A stretch of 64,000 bases of DNA. Origin: JANSXG01 sp024743075. GTDB lineage: Bacteria; Planctomycetota; Phycisphaerae; Phycisphaerales; UBA1924. This document shows positions 40,426 through 50,900 of this stretch, piece after piece. The notes under the pieces are model-generated. The model saw nothing but the letters and a program-made list of their open reading frames with translations, searched no databases and was not told the origin of the DNA. Made by a program: the position numbers and the translations under genes. How positions within the stretch are numbered: the first letter of the stretch is position 1; each line of letters starts with the position of its first letter. The stretch spans positions 2,418,001 to 2,482,000 of the forward strand of contig CP159477.1 in the NCBI GenBank assembly GCA_042140185.1. Reading direction: 5' to 3'.

Positions 40426-41984
40426 ATGAAGCCTTGGAAGCCCGCACTCCTTGCGACATCACTGGTCGCACTTGCCCTGAATGTCGCCTGTGACAGCACG
40501 GCAACTGCCGACACGCCCGACCGACTCATCACCGAAGCGGAGGCGGGCTCCGAAGCGGCTCTCGCTGAGCTTGAAGCACTGGGCGAAGCGATGGCGCTCG
40601 CGGAGCACGGGGATCTGATCGGTGCGGCAGCAGCCCGGATATCGCGGGAGGCCCCGAAGGCCGATTTCCCCGAGGGATTCGTTTCAAGATGGCATCGCCT
40701 GTTTTTCGCCACCGATCCCCTGCAGAATGTTTCGGCACAGACCCGCCGGGAGTTTGCCGCTTCTCTGTTCCGTATCGAGCCGATCGTGCCCGACGAGGTC
40801 ATCCCAGGACGGGAATACAACGTCGGCCGACGCATGGTCGGTACTCTTCGCCACGACGAGCTTCAGGCGCTAGACGGCTACTCTGTCGTGGAGTCACTCA
40901 AGAGCGTTGTCGCCATCGGGAAGGAACACTGGCCACCGGGGCGCGGCTCGATCGCAACCAGGCCACTGGCCTTCGCGAAGGGAGGATCATCGGGGTCGTC
41001 CTTCAGCACCGTCCTTCTCGACGCTGACCACGATCCCGCTCTCGAAGGACCGTTCGAACTCAAGATCATCGTTGGTGTGTCGATGACCGACGACTCGACC
41101 GACCCGCCGACCGTTTTCGCAGAGTGGACCGAAGAACTGACCGCCACGCCGAAGGTCAAGCGTGTCTTCGCGTCTTCACCGATCGAACCTCTCGCCGGCG
41201 AAGCCGACATCGAGGCCGTTCTCGCCCTGCTCGCACAGTTTGAGGCGGGTGACGAGAATGCGGCTCAACAACTCGTGGAACTCGCAGAGCGCGGCGAACT
41301 GCGCCCACACGCCGACGAACTGGGAGCGCGCCTCGCCGAAGCGCTGAACAACGACTGGCAACCGCGCATAGCTGCCCACGCAAGGGAACACGGCCTGGTC
41401 TCAGACGATCTCGGAGCCCCCTCCCGACCCAGGCCCGATGCCACGTCTGCACTGCTCATCGGTCTCTTCTTTCTTGCCGACCCTGTCACGACCGCTACCT
41501 CGGAGACTTGGAGCAAAGTCGCACGCGCCGGCGTGTATGTCGACCATGAAGTCACTTTGAAGGACGTTGACGACCCCATGCCCTTCTAAGGACACGTGTG
41601 TGTACGGTCCTGATCCAGAGTGAATCGTTATCTCTGGTCCGGGGCATCGCCACGCACAGAAAGAGCGTCGAACTCGGCGGAAAGTCCATCTCTCTAGGGA
41701 GCTACACCTCAGGTCGAACTGACTCGGCGACGCGGCTTCCACCGGGACGTTGGCAAAACTACGTCGAGATAGCGGTCCCAGTCTTTGGCAGCGGCGACGT
41801 GCTCTCCGCCGACGAGTCCGCTCCGTTTCTTGAACATCAAGGACAGACGATCGACGACCTCCGAACCCATATCGAGCTCCGATTGCTCCACGACGATGAA
41901 ATCACCCTGGCCACCTGGCCGGTCACCATCGACACACCCGTCACCCTCGATCCACTCGACGAATCCACCCCCGATCGACGATGA
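40426..41984 (+). CDS. Lipoprotein of unknown function (frame broken near 41575)
   Basis: The product has a signal with lipobox LALNVAC (Cys near residue 22) and an Ala/Glu-rich helix (AEAGSEAALAELEALGEAMA), followed by a beta-rich region containing FEGPFELKIIVGV-type strands. The first frame ends after LKDVDDPMPF. One extra C in the CCCC run at 41573-41577 joins HALLRTRVCTVLIQSESLSL in the other frame, ending at 41984. Restored length is about 519 residues. It ends eight bases before the SpoIID-like gene, so the two may be cotranscribed. Confidence 0.68.
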
Positions 41985-41991
41985 TGGTGCC

Positions 41992-43464
41992 ATGACCGAG
42001 ACGCCCGGCCACTCCCCCACTCCGGCAGATGAGCAAGCGATCCTGCCCACCCGCTGGCACGGCGTGGCGCCGGTCCGGCTCGTGTGGCTCACCGCCGGGC
42101 TGGTCATCACCGCCCTTGTCGCCCTCTCGGCCTGCAGCACGCTCCTCCCATCGAAGGCCACGCCCGTCTCCCCCGGGCCGGTCATGCCCGGCACCGAACC
42201 GGCCAACCCGGCCACCGTCGGGCACGAGAGCGAGCCGCTGATCCGCGTCCGCATCGCCCGCAGCGAGCCCCTCATCTCCATCGGCGGCCCGGAGACCGTG
42301 CACATCCTCGGTCCCAGTCGGCCGCGCATCCGCGCTCAGAACTCGCCAGCCGACGACGACTTCGGCTCCTCCAGCCAGATCGTTCCGACGCCCGTCACGA
42401 TCACCGTAGGCCGCGAGGCCTGGCGCATCACCGACGGGCGGGGCAACTCCCGCCGCATGCCGCGATCGACCCGCGGCGTCGACGAGGACGCGCTGCGCAT
42501 CACCTCGATTTCGGACAACATGCTCGAACTCGACGGCAAGAAACTTCCCGGCTCGCTCTGGCTCCACGGACGCTCCGAATCCGGCGACACCGGGTCGATC
42601 GACGTGGTCGAGCATCTGCCCATCGAGGTGTACCTGCCGGGCGTGATCGCCAAGGAGCTCTACCCCAACTGGGCCCTCGAGACCTTCAAGGCCCAGGCCA
42701 TCGCCGCTCGCAGCTACGCGATGCAGGAACGCCAGCGACGGCTCTCCATCGGCTCGCACTTCGATCTGGAGTCCACCACGCAGGACCAGGTCTACGGCGG
42801 GGCGACCACAAACCCCACCGCCCTCAAGGCCGTCGAGCAGACCTACGGGCGCGTGCTGACCTGGAACGGGCACCTGCTCCGCGCGTACTACAGCTCAACC
42901 ACCGGCGGCCGGGCCGCCAGCGCCCGCGACACCTGGCCGACCGGCCCGGGCTACGAGTTCAACCTCGTGCCGCCGATCCAGGCGACCGCTCGCGACGATG
43001 TCGACGATTTCAGCCCTCTGTTCCGCTGGGAGGTCGAGCGCGACATCGAGGAGACCAGCCGGCGCATCCGCACCTTCGCCGAGAGCCGCCGGATGGGCAT
43101 GCGCACCATCAAACAGGTCGCGAAGATCGACCCGGTCGCGTTCAATGAGTTCGGACGCCCGCAGCGATACCGCATCATCGAGCAGGGCGGGCGCTGGTGG
43201 GAGCTGTCCGCGGAGGACACCCGCCTGGCCGTCAACCACGCCGGCGACAGCGGCCTGGAGTCCCCCACCCGCGACCAGCGCATTGACAGCGGCGACTTCA
43301 CGACCAAGCGCGAAGGCGACAAGCTGATCTTCTCCGGACGCGGCTTCGGGCACGGCGTCGGCATGAGCCAGTTCGGCGCCGAGGGCATGGCCCGGCGCGG
43401 CAAGACCGCCGACGAGATCCTGATGCACTACTACCCCGGCGCGGAACTGCAGCGGGCATACTGA
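41992..43464 (+). CDS. SpoIID/LytB domain protein
   Basis: The 491-residue protein has one N-terminal membrane segment (LVWLTAGLVITALVALSAC, possibly a lipoprotein signal) and a SpoIID/LytB domain: YLPGVIAKELYPNWALETFKAQAIAARSYAMQ near residue 210-240, YGGATTNPTALKAVEQTYGRVL near 265, YYSSTTGGRAASARDTW near 300, and the C-terminal GRGFGHGVGMSQFGAEGMARRG near 450. SpoIID cleaves denuded peptidoglycan glycan strands, and it needs an amidase partner that is not seen here. It should act outside the cytoplasmic membrane. Confidence 0.93.
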   Translation: MTETPGHSPTPADEQAILPTRWHGVAPVRLVWLTAGLVITALVALSACSTLLPSKATPVSPGPVMPGTEPANPATVGHESEPLIRVRIARSEPLISIGGPETVHILGPSRPRIRAQNSPADDDFGSSSQIVPTPVTITVGREAWRITDGRGNSRRMPRSTRGVDEDALRITSISDNMLELDGKKLPGSLWLHGRSESGDTGSIDVVEHLPIEVYLPGVIAKELYPNWALETFKAQAIAARSYAMQERQRRLSIGSHFDLESTTQDQVYGGATTNPTALKAVEQTYGRVLTWNGHLLRAYYSSTTGGRAASARDTWPTGPGYEFNLVPPIQATARDDVDDFSPLFRWEVERDIEETSRRIRTFAESRRMGMRTIKQVAKIDPVAFNEFGRPQRYRIIEQGGRWWELSAEDTRLAVNHAGDSGLESPTRDQRIDSGDFTTKREGDKLIFSGRGFGHGVGMSQFGAEGMARRGKTADEILMHYYPGAELQRAY

Positions 43465-43474
43465 TCGGCGCAAT

Positions 43475-43501
43475 GAAAAACGCCGGCCAGGAGCCAGCGT
43501 T
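43475..43501 (-). terminator. Terminator hairpin between convergent genes
   Basis: AACGCCGGC and GCCAGCGTT arms (one mismatch) enclose a five-base loop, and the minus strand continues with a T run (TTTTTC). It lies between the SpoIID-like gene and the minus-strand PEP-CTERM-like gene; it may serve both, more strongly the minus strand. Confidence 0.65.
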
Positions 43502-43536
43502 CTTCGGGGTCGTGATTCGAGGAAAATCGAGCCGTT

Positions 43537-44248
43537 CAGCGACGACGACGCAGGCCGATCAGGCCCATGCCCGCAAGCGCCAGGCCCGCGCCGAAGGGAG
43601 CGGGATTACCGTGCTCTGCAGCGTGTACTGGAGGTACGAGCCGGCGCTTGACGGGTTGGTCCACCAGTCCGTCGCCAGGCCTTGCACCGACAGATGATCG
43701 ATGCCCGAATCCCCATCGCCGCCTCCGGAACTCATGACATCAAATCCGAACGTGTCGCCGATGGAAAGCCCGAGCGCCGAGATCTTCACGGCCAGACGCT
43801 GGATGCCCGAGGCATGATCCGCATCGGACGCCGAGACCAGGCCGTTCCCGGTGTAGGTCGCGTCGATCTCAGACCAGCCGCTGTTGTATTCGAAGAGATT
43901 GGCGCCGGCACCCGAACCGCCGTCATCAGCCCACGAGCCGATCCAGAAGTCGTTGTCGGCGTTGTGGTTGATGTTGGTACGGTTCCAGCCGTTGCTGTCC
44001 GATCCACCGGCCCGGGTATCCAGCGCGACCATGTACTTGCCCCAGGCCGTCGCATCGAGATCGGCGTCGGTCTGGATGGCAAAGTAAACCCAGGTGTCGT
44101 CGTTGGTGACCGTCACCGACCGGATGTCGAGGTTCTGGACACCGGTATCAAAGATGTCGTCGTCGAAGTCGGCGTATGTTCCGGCCACGGCGCTCCCACA
44201 CCCCAGACCGAGGACGGTTCCAACGCCAAGCAGCAGGCTCGTCTTCAC
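43537..44248 (-). CDS. PEP-CTERM-like sorted protein (frame broken near 43596)
   Basis: The protein of about 237 residues begins with a signal (MKTSLLLGVGTVLGLGCGSAVAG) and a beta-rich body (FDDDIFDTGVQNLDI, WVYFAIQTDADLDATAWG) like other surface-displayed planctomycete proteins. The frame breaks near 43596; one more C gives VIPLPFGAGLALAGMGLIGL then RRRR and stop at 43537, the expected sorting tail. I chose GTG at 44248 because GAGGAG lies seven bases upstream. A possible operator (GGTAAA/TTTACC inverted repeat at 44280-44295) lies upstream. Confidence 0.8.
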
Positions 44249-44279
44249 AGTTCGTCTCCTCACTGGTCCCGAACCGCCC

Positions 44280-44295
44280 GGTAAAACGGTTTACC
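44280..44295. promoter_or_regulatory. Inverted repeat upstream of the PEP-CTERM-like gene
   Basis: GGTAAA-ACGG-TTTACC is a perfect six-base inverted repeat, 32 bases before the GTG start. It could be an operator, but no regulator is known. Confidence 0.35.
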
Positions 44296-44381
44296 AGACG
44301 CACGACCTAAACGATACACGCCTTTCAGACAGGATCAAGCCCCTACCCTCACAATTCAGGGAAATCCCCCGGCCGACTCGG

Positions 44382-44418
44382 CAAAAAGATAACGCACCGG
44401 CCAAGTGAGGCCGGTGCG
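44382..44418 (-). terminator. Rho-independent terminator of the second PEP-CTERM-like gene
   Basis: A perfect ten-bp stem CGCACCGGCC/GGCCGGTGCG (44393-44402 with 44409-44418) is followed on the minus strand by a T-rich tract (TTATCTTTTTG). It lies 32 bases beyond the stop of the gene ending at 44450. Confidence 0.88.
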
Positions 44419-44449
44419 CCGTGATTCCGAGGAAAACGCGCCGAGTGCC

Positions 44450-45310
44450 TTAGCGGCGCCGACGCAAACCGATCATGCCCATGCCCGCGAGCGCCATGCC
44501 GGCGGCACCGGGAAGAGGGATAACCGTATAGGCGACCTGCACGTCGTCAATCGCGAGGCCGTCGATGTTGGCATAGGTAAACCAGCCATAGCGGTTGCCG
44601 CCGACGGTTGTGGCGATGTCATCCGTGGTCGTGCGAGTGAACGAGAACAGTTCGCCGCCGCCCGCATCAAGGAGCGAGAAGATGACCGACAGCGTCCCGC
44701 CATCGTCCACGAACTGCTGCTGAAGCGTGTACCAGCCCGCGCTGCTCACCTCGTAGTTGTTCCCGCCGTTCTCGTTCTCAATCTTCCACGCGTTGAACGA
44801 CCAGTCGGAGTTGTTCGAACCGTTCACGAGCAGAGCGCCGTCAACCATGCCGACATGCCAGATGAAGTCGCGCAGGTGGCCGCCGGATTGGTTGCTAACC
44901 GCGCTGCTGTAGTCGAAGCCCTGGCCGTTCGTCCAGGAAGTCGGGTCAAGGTAGATCGAGGCGGAAGTTGTGAACCCCGTGCCGAAGCTGCTGCTGTACC
45001 CGCCGTAGCGAGTGAACGCACCAACCGCCCCGAGGGTGGGGGTGCCGAACACGTTGTTCTGCATGGACAGGTTCGTCAGCGTCGCGTGGTTGCCACCCGA
45101 GAACGACGTGATGCCGTTCGTGCCCGACGCGACCTGAACGATGTCAGAGCCGTTGTAGTTGTTCCAGCCATCGGTTCCGGCGACGCCGCTTCCAGCGGTC
45201 CAACCGGCAGCTTCAAAGCCCTCGTGGTAGGTCACGACCTGCGCCGAAGCGGTCGCCCCGGCCATACCGATCGCCGCCGCGATGATCGCGGCATTTCTTT
45301 CGAATCTCAT
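44450..45310 (-). CDS. PEP-CTERM-like sorted protein, jelly-roll type
   Basis: This 286-residue protein has a signal (AAIIAAAIGMAGATASAQ), a beta-sandwich body rich in Gly, Asn, Ser and Thr (YHEGFEAAGW, GGYSSSFGTGFTTSASIYLD), and the C-terminal VIPLPGAAGMALAG followed by GLRRRR, the same sorting tail as the other two. GGAGGAG lies eight bases before the ATG at 45310. It is intact. It is likely an exported surface protein of unknown ligand. Confidence 0.87.
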   Translation of the reverse strand: MRFERNAAIIAAAIGMAGATASAQVVTYHEGFEAAGWTAGSGVAGTDGWNNYNGSDIVQVASGTNGITSFSGGNHATLTNLSMQNNVFGTPTLGAVGAFTRYGGYSSSFGTGFTTSASIYLDPTSWTNGQGFDYSSAVSNQSGGHLRDFIWHVGMVDGALLVNGSNNSDWSFNAWKIENENGGNNYEVSSAGWYTLQQQFVDDGGTLSVIFSLLDAGGGELFSFTRTTTDDIATTVGGNRYGWFTYANIDGLAIDDVQVAYTVIPLPGAAGMALAGMGMIGLRRRR

Positions 45311-45505
45311 CTTTGAGTCTCCTCCCGCGCCGACGCTGGTCGGCCGACGGCGCTCTGCATTCCGGGCGAACGCTGGATCTACACGAACCACCGATCCCGG
45401 ATAGTTCTCAGCCGACAACCTACCACAGAAATAGAGGGAAACCACTTAGCCTTTCGTTCGGAAACACTATTCTGGCGTTCTGGCAAAATGTGTCACCCGA
45501 ACTGG

Positions 45506-46654
45506 TCAGGGCAGCAGCCGAAGTTCCTTCGGCAGACGCGGAATCAGGATGACGACCCCCCGCATCGGACGGGATAGCCGATCCCGCGTCTCGAGCATCA
45601 TCTGGCCGACCGTCGGAACCGGAGCGGCCCTCGGTCCAAAGGCTCCCTCCAACGACGGCATGGGCGCATCAAGGGTTTCGAACATCTGCACGCGCTCGTC
45701 CTCGGCGTCGGCCTCGACATCCTCCGGGCGAGTCGAAGGGCTCGGACCGAACCGCGCGGGCTGGTCCTCGGGCTCACCGGCCCTTTCGGCCTCCGGCCGC
45801 GAGGAGGCCTCTCGCTGTTGCAGGACCTCGATGATGTTCTCGCGGGTAACGCCCTCGATCCGGGACCAATCCGCGTCCGGCACATCGGTCGTCAGCACGA
45901 TCGCGTATCCCGGCGGCACCGTCAGTTCGAGCAGCGCGTCCTCGACGGTCGGCCCCTGCCCCATGAGGTCCGGCGTGACGAACTCCATGCTCGGCAGCTC
46001 GAAAATGTTGCGATCGTCGCGCCGCGGGTCGCGCTGCTGCAGTTGCGTGGCCACCTCCAGGCGCATGGAAGCGCCGACCACGGGCTCCCCGTCCCGTTCG
46101 CCGCGTTGCGGGACGATCCATCCACGCCCGAGCAGACGCAACACGCCCTCGGGCAAACGCGACTCCGACCCGTAAACGACGGCCCGCGTGCCGGCTTCGA
46201 TGCCGCGTGTTCGCAGCAACTGCACCCAATCCGGCGCCTGGCCGAGCCAACGACGCGACCAGCCCGATCGCGGCGGCGCGAGCTGGTGCAGCACGAACAC
46301 CTCCGAGAGCGGCACCGCCACGACTCGGATACCGCTGAGCCGCAGACGCTCGATGGTCTCGACGGGGAGGAAGTCGGTCGGTCCGGCGTGCGAGGCGAGC
46401 GCCCGAGCGATATCGCCCTCGGTGTCTCGCGACAGCCACCAGTGCAGTTCGATGCCGACCGGATCGCCGCGGATGAACGGACGCTCGGCGTCAAAGACCC
46501 GCTCCGGAGTCATCCGAAGTTCGGCCTCGCCCGGTCCGTCGGTCGCGTTGGAGCGGCCGGACCCTCCGGACGAACATCCGATCGACGCGACCATGCCCGC
46601 GAGCAGAATCGGCGTGCCGGCGCGCTTCCCGAGATTGCAGAGTCGTCTCACCAT
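45506..46654 (-). CDS. Lipoprotein of unknown function
   Basis: The 382-residue product has a lipoprotein signal (LLAGMVASIGC, Cys near residue 27) and a Ser/Gly linker. The body has VELHWWLSRD-like strands and a low-complexity, acidic, Pro/Glu-rich stretch (residues 300-350, EDVEADAEDERVQ). No domain is recognised. It is the last gene of a minus-strand run AsmA-like, LOG-like, lipoprotein, separated from the LOG gene by 62 bases. Confidence 0.7.
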   Translation of the reverse strand: MVRRLCNLGKRAGTPILLAGMVASIGCSSGGSGRSNATDGPGEAELRMTPERVFDAERPFIRGDPVGIELHWWLSRDTEGDIARALASHAGPTDFLPVETIERLRLSGIRVVAVPLSEVFVLHQLAPPRSGWSRRWLGQAPDWVQLLRTRGIEAGTRAVVYGSESRLPEGVLRLLGRGWIVPQRGERDGEPVVGASMRLEVATQLQQRDPRRDDRNIFELPSMEFVTPDLMGQGPTVEDALLELTVPPGYAIVLTTDVPDADWSRIEGVTRENIIEVLQQREASSRPEAERAGEPEDQPARFGPSPSTRPEDVEADAEDERVQMFETLDAPMPSLEGAFGPRAAPVPTVGQMMLETRDRLSRPMRGVVILIPRLPKELRLLP

Positions 46655-46716
46655 CGCGTTGGTTCGCCGTCTGACGCGACCGGTCGCATGCCGTTCCCGC
46701 TCACCTCGTGCCCGGA

Positions 46717-47901
46717 TCAGTAAATCTCCGACGGGTGCAGGTGATCGCTGCTCGCGGGGGTGAACTCGTTGATCCGATCGATCATGCGCCGCACGAGCCC
46801 GATGTTGTGGCGCGTGTGGTGGAAAGCGATGCGGGGCAGTTCGAGCATGTCCTCCTCGACCTCGTACGGACCGCGCTGCACGATCTCGCCCGACGCGACG
46901 AGCGAGGAAAACTCCTCGTTCAGCCGGCGCACATCGCCCGGCTCCAACGGCTTCTTGACGCGGATGACCAGGTCGTCCTTCACGTACCGGGACGAGTGGT
47001 AGTTCCGGTAGAAGCGCGTGATGTGCTCCACGGCGTCTTCCATGTCGCGCGTGATGTAGTACAGGTTCAGGTCTTCGGGTGAGATCATCCCGTTGTTCAG
47101 GAGCGAACGCCGGACATAGTTGTCCCAGTGCTCCCAGTACGTGGAGCCCTCGGCCTCGCAGAGAACGATCGGCACCATCGCCGACTTGCCGGTCTGCACC
47201 AGCGTGAGCGCCTCGAAGATTTCGTCCTGTGTGCCGTACCCGCCCGGAAACACCGCGACCGCCTCGCACTGACTGACGAACATCAGCTTCCGAGTGAAGA
47301 AGTACCGGAAATTGATGAGCTTGTCGTCGCCGGCGATCACGTCGTTCGCTGTGGTCTCAAACGGCAGCCGGATCGCAAGACCGAAACTCGCCGCGGCTCC
47401 GGGCCCCTCGTGGCCCGCCTTCATGATGCCGTCGCCCGCGCCCGTGATGCACAGCCAGTTGTTGGCGGCCATAAGGCGGCTGAACTCAACACACGCCTGG
47501 TAGTCCGGGTTCTCCGGCGGAGTGCGTGCCGAGCCGAAGATCGAGATCTTGTGCCGGTCCGGGTACTTGCTGAACACCTGGTACGCGTAGCGCAGCTCCT
47601 TGAACGCCGTGGTCAGCAGCTTCAGCTCGCCGGTGTCCCGATCGTCGGTGATGAGCTTGAGCGCGGTGATCAGCTGCTCGCGGATCAGCTTGCCCTCGTA
47701 GACCTCGGTGTCCCCGCCGCACTCGGCGATGATCGAATCGAGCTTCTCGATGAAATCGGGCTGATCGACCCGGCGTTTGCCCTTCATCGGCGAGTGGATC
47801 GCCGGGTACGCGTCCTCACGCGTCGGGTCGGGGGTCACCGAATCGAGGCGCGACATGTTGTTGATCTTCTCAGAATCGTTCTGGTTCATTCGTTCTTTCA
47901 T
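46717..47901 (-). CDS. LOG family (TIGR00730-like) protein, long form
   Basis: The 394-residue protein contains the LOG/lysine-decarboxylase-like Rossmann domain: ISIFGSARTPPENPDY near residue 120, LCITGAGDGIMKAGHEG near 150, and VAVFPGGYGTQDEIFEAL near 218, the PGGxGTxxE motif of nucleotide 5'-monophosphate phosphoribohydrolases. It has ~110 extra N-terminal and ~100 extra C-terminal residues compared with the ~190-residue plant-like LOG enzymes. It probably acts in nucleotide or cytokinin-like metabolism in the cytoplasm. It lies 30 bases from the AsmA-like gene. Confidence 0.88.
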   Translation of the reverse strand: MKERMNQNDSEKINNMSRLDSVTPDPTREDAYPAIHSPMKGKRRVDQPDFIEKLDSIIAECGGDTEVYEGKLIREQLITALKLITDDRDTGELKLLTTAFKELRYAYQVFSKYPDRHKISIFGSARTPPENPDYQACVEFSRLMAANNWLCITGAGDGIMKAGHEGPGAAASFGLAIRLPFETTANDVIAGDDKLINFRYFFTRKLMFVSQCEAVAVFPGGYGTQDEIFEALTLVQTGKSAMVPIVLCEAEGSTYWEHWDNYVRRSLLNNGMISPEDLNLYYITRDMEDAVEHITRFYRNYHSSRYVKDDLVIRVKKPLEPGDVRRLNEEFSSLVASGEIVQRGPYEVEEDMLELPRIAFHHTRHNIGLVRRMIDRINEFTPASSDHLHPSEIY

Positions 47902-47931
47902 GGTCTGGTGCGGGACGCATCGTTCGCGTCT

Positions 47932-50900
47932 TTACGGGCGCGGGCTGTCGTCCTCGCCTCCGATGATCGCGTCGAGAAGCCTCCGCGTGGCGGTCAGCTG
48001 CTCGACCTCGACCCGCGGATCATAAAGCGTGCCGCCGACCCGTGCCGTAACCAGTTCGTTGCGGACCCGCTCGAAGATCTCCGTGAGCAGCGAGACATCC
48101 CGCAGAACCACCGTCGTGAAAGTGAGATCAAGGCCCAGATCCGGCAGCGTCATCGTGCCCGATCCCTTGATCGAGACAGACTTCGACTCCGCCGAAAGGT
48201 CGTGGAGGCTGACGACCGGTCCCTCGATGAAGGCTTCGGCGTAGGCAAAGTCGATCGGCTCGCTCACGGGTGCCTGCAGGCTGGAGAGCTTGACGAACTG
48301 GATCAGACCCGGCAGGCGCAGGACCTCGGTCCCGTCCGACCCGGGCGCCGGTTGCACCCGGATCAGCGCACGCCCGCGCTGCGCGTTGACGTTGCCGAGC
48401 CGCCCGGTCAGCGAAAGGTTCGCGTCGAGCAAACCGCGGTTTTCGGGTGCGCTCGCGATCCCCGCCGGGTCACGCGAGACCTCGGCGAGCAGCCGCCCGA
48501 AATCGAGCCCGCTCAGGTCGGCCTGCGCGCCATGCGCCGCCGACGAACGATGCCGACTGCGCATCGGGACGGACCTCGCCGCTCGCCGCCAGCCTACCCC
48601 CGGCGATCGACGCCGACACCGAGGGGACATAGACCGTGCCCGGCGCATCCGCTTCGCGTCCGTTCTCCGCGCTGATGAACCTCGCGCCGGTCTCGACGCG
48701 AGCACGAACATCCGACAGCTGCGCGCCGCCCACGACCGCGCGCTCTCCGCTCAGATCGACCGCCACCTCCGGCGCTCGCCCGTCCGTGAGACGAGCTTCG
48801 ATCGATGCCCGACCGACGAGGTCTTCGAGGCGCAAGCCGATGCGCACATCCATCGCCTCGAAGCCGACCACGCCCTCGAAGAACGCCCCGCCCCCATCGA
48901 TGCGCAGATTGGCATCGCTCATCGACAGCGTCGAGTCCGACGCCATCTCCATCCCGTTCATCATCGAAACCACCGCGTCCGGGAGCATCGCCCGCACCCC
49001 GTCGTGCAACGAGGCCGCCGTCGCGCTGATCGTCGTTGCCAGACTGAACGGTTCGGCGTCGGTTCGACTCCAGGCCCCGTCGACCGTCGCGTTCAGGTCG
49101 GTCGAACTCAATTCGAGATCAATCGCCCCGCCGCTGTCGCTCACGCCGATCGAACCCTCGACGCGATCGAACACCGCCTCGTGCCCATCGCGGCTCAGCG
49201 CCAGCGTGCGAGGACGCACCTCCGCGTCAAGCGAGGGCTCGTCGCCGCTCCGCAGCGTGAAGTCGGTATCGAACAGCCCGGCAAGTTCCAGAGAGGCGAC
49301 CCGCTCGCCAAGCGCCGGCGAGAATCGCCCCACCACCGCCTCCGGCAGTTGCGATTCGAACAGCGCATCGCGCACCGAACCGGCCAGGCTCTCGGTCGTT
49401 CCGCCACCCGCTCCCAACGCTTCGAGGCTGTACCCACCGTCGACACGCAGCCGTCCGGCCAGCGCGTCGTTGAACCGCAACACGCCTTCGACCGAATCGA
49501 GCGCGACCCGGCCCGGCGTGATGCCGACCGTCCCGGTCGCGCCGACCACCTCGGCACGCCCGCCGAACGCGTTGAAGACCAGCCTCTCGATGCGGTCCGC
49601 TTCGACGGCGTAGCGCAGGTCCTCTTCGCTGCCGTCCAGCGTCAGCCGCGCATCAAGGCGCCCTGCCGGATCGAACTGTTCCCGCAGCGACACGACCACG
49701 CCAGCGCGGCTCGCGTCCGCAGCGTCCAGCACTCGCTCCAGAGGCTGACCGACCGCGATCGACCGCCCTTCCAGGTCCACATCGATCAATCGAGTCACGC
49801 GCCGGGGATCCCCCTCGCGCCGGATACTCGACGCGAACCGAGCCCGAAAACGCGCCCTGGTCCTCGCCCACCCGACCGGCGAGCGATGGCATATCGAGGA
49901 AGTCGTCGGTCACAACAAACGCGCTCGACAGATCCGTGAGCAGCGCCGGCGCGATCCCCGGATCACCGGCTTTGAAGCGCATCAGGTCCTCGTCGCTCAC
50001 GCCGATCGCGCCCGGCGGGTGCGCCGCAACACCGTCGAAAGCGACCTCGACGCGGAAGTCCGTGGAACCTCGCTCGGACGCGAAAATGTGGGCCTCGCAG
50101 CCGGCCGTTCCGACGAGGTTCAGCCGGCGCAGGAATCGGTGCACGCTGAATTCTGAATCTCCCCCGTCGCCTGACGCCCGCTCCTCGAAACGCTCGCGCC
50201 CGGCAGTGCCTGGATCAGCAGGCCGTCGATCGGAACCTCACCGGCGCTGATGCGGATGTCCGGCGCGTAATCATCGCTGGTGTATCGCACGCCCCCGGAG
50301 ATCGTCCCCGCCCCGCCCCGCAAGCCGCGCAACACGCTCGTTGCGATCGTCGCTGTGCCGTCCTCGATCGTCAGACGCAAGCGCTCCGCCGTCGCCGGGT
50401 ACGGGAACCGATCGACGACCAGACCGGCTTCGGGGATGTCGATGACGATCGTCTCCTCGTAGCGCGAGTCATCGCCCTCCTCGCGCCGGATCGCGATGTC
50501 CAGCGTGCCCGTACCGCCGAGTTCGAACACCGGGGTCTCGAGCGCCGCATCGATCGACGCGAGCCTCACTCGCAGCCGCTCCACCTCCACCGCAGAAGCC
50601 GACGCATCACCGGCAAGCCGGTCGAGCGACGCCTGTACTTCGATCCGCTCGGACAGCAGCCCGTTCCGGTCCGAGATCGACAGCACCGCGCCCGACTCGC
50701 GGAGCCGCTCATACTCCTCCCGGCTGAATATCGTCTCGTACACCGATCGCCGGTTCTCCGGGAGGGACTGCGCGAACAGCGCATCGGTCTTCAGATCCTC
50801 GATGCGAACATCGATCTCCACCGCCGCGCCGTTGCGCGGCGGCCAGATCCGACCCGTCGCGAGCAGCCGAGCCCCCGTTGCGCTCTCGCCGGTGATGTCC

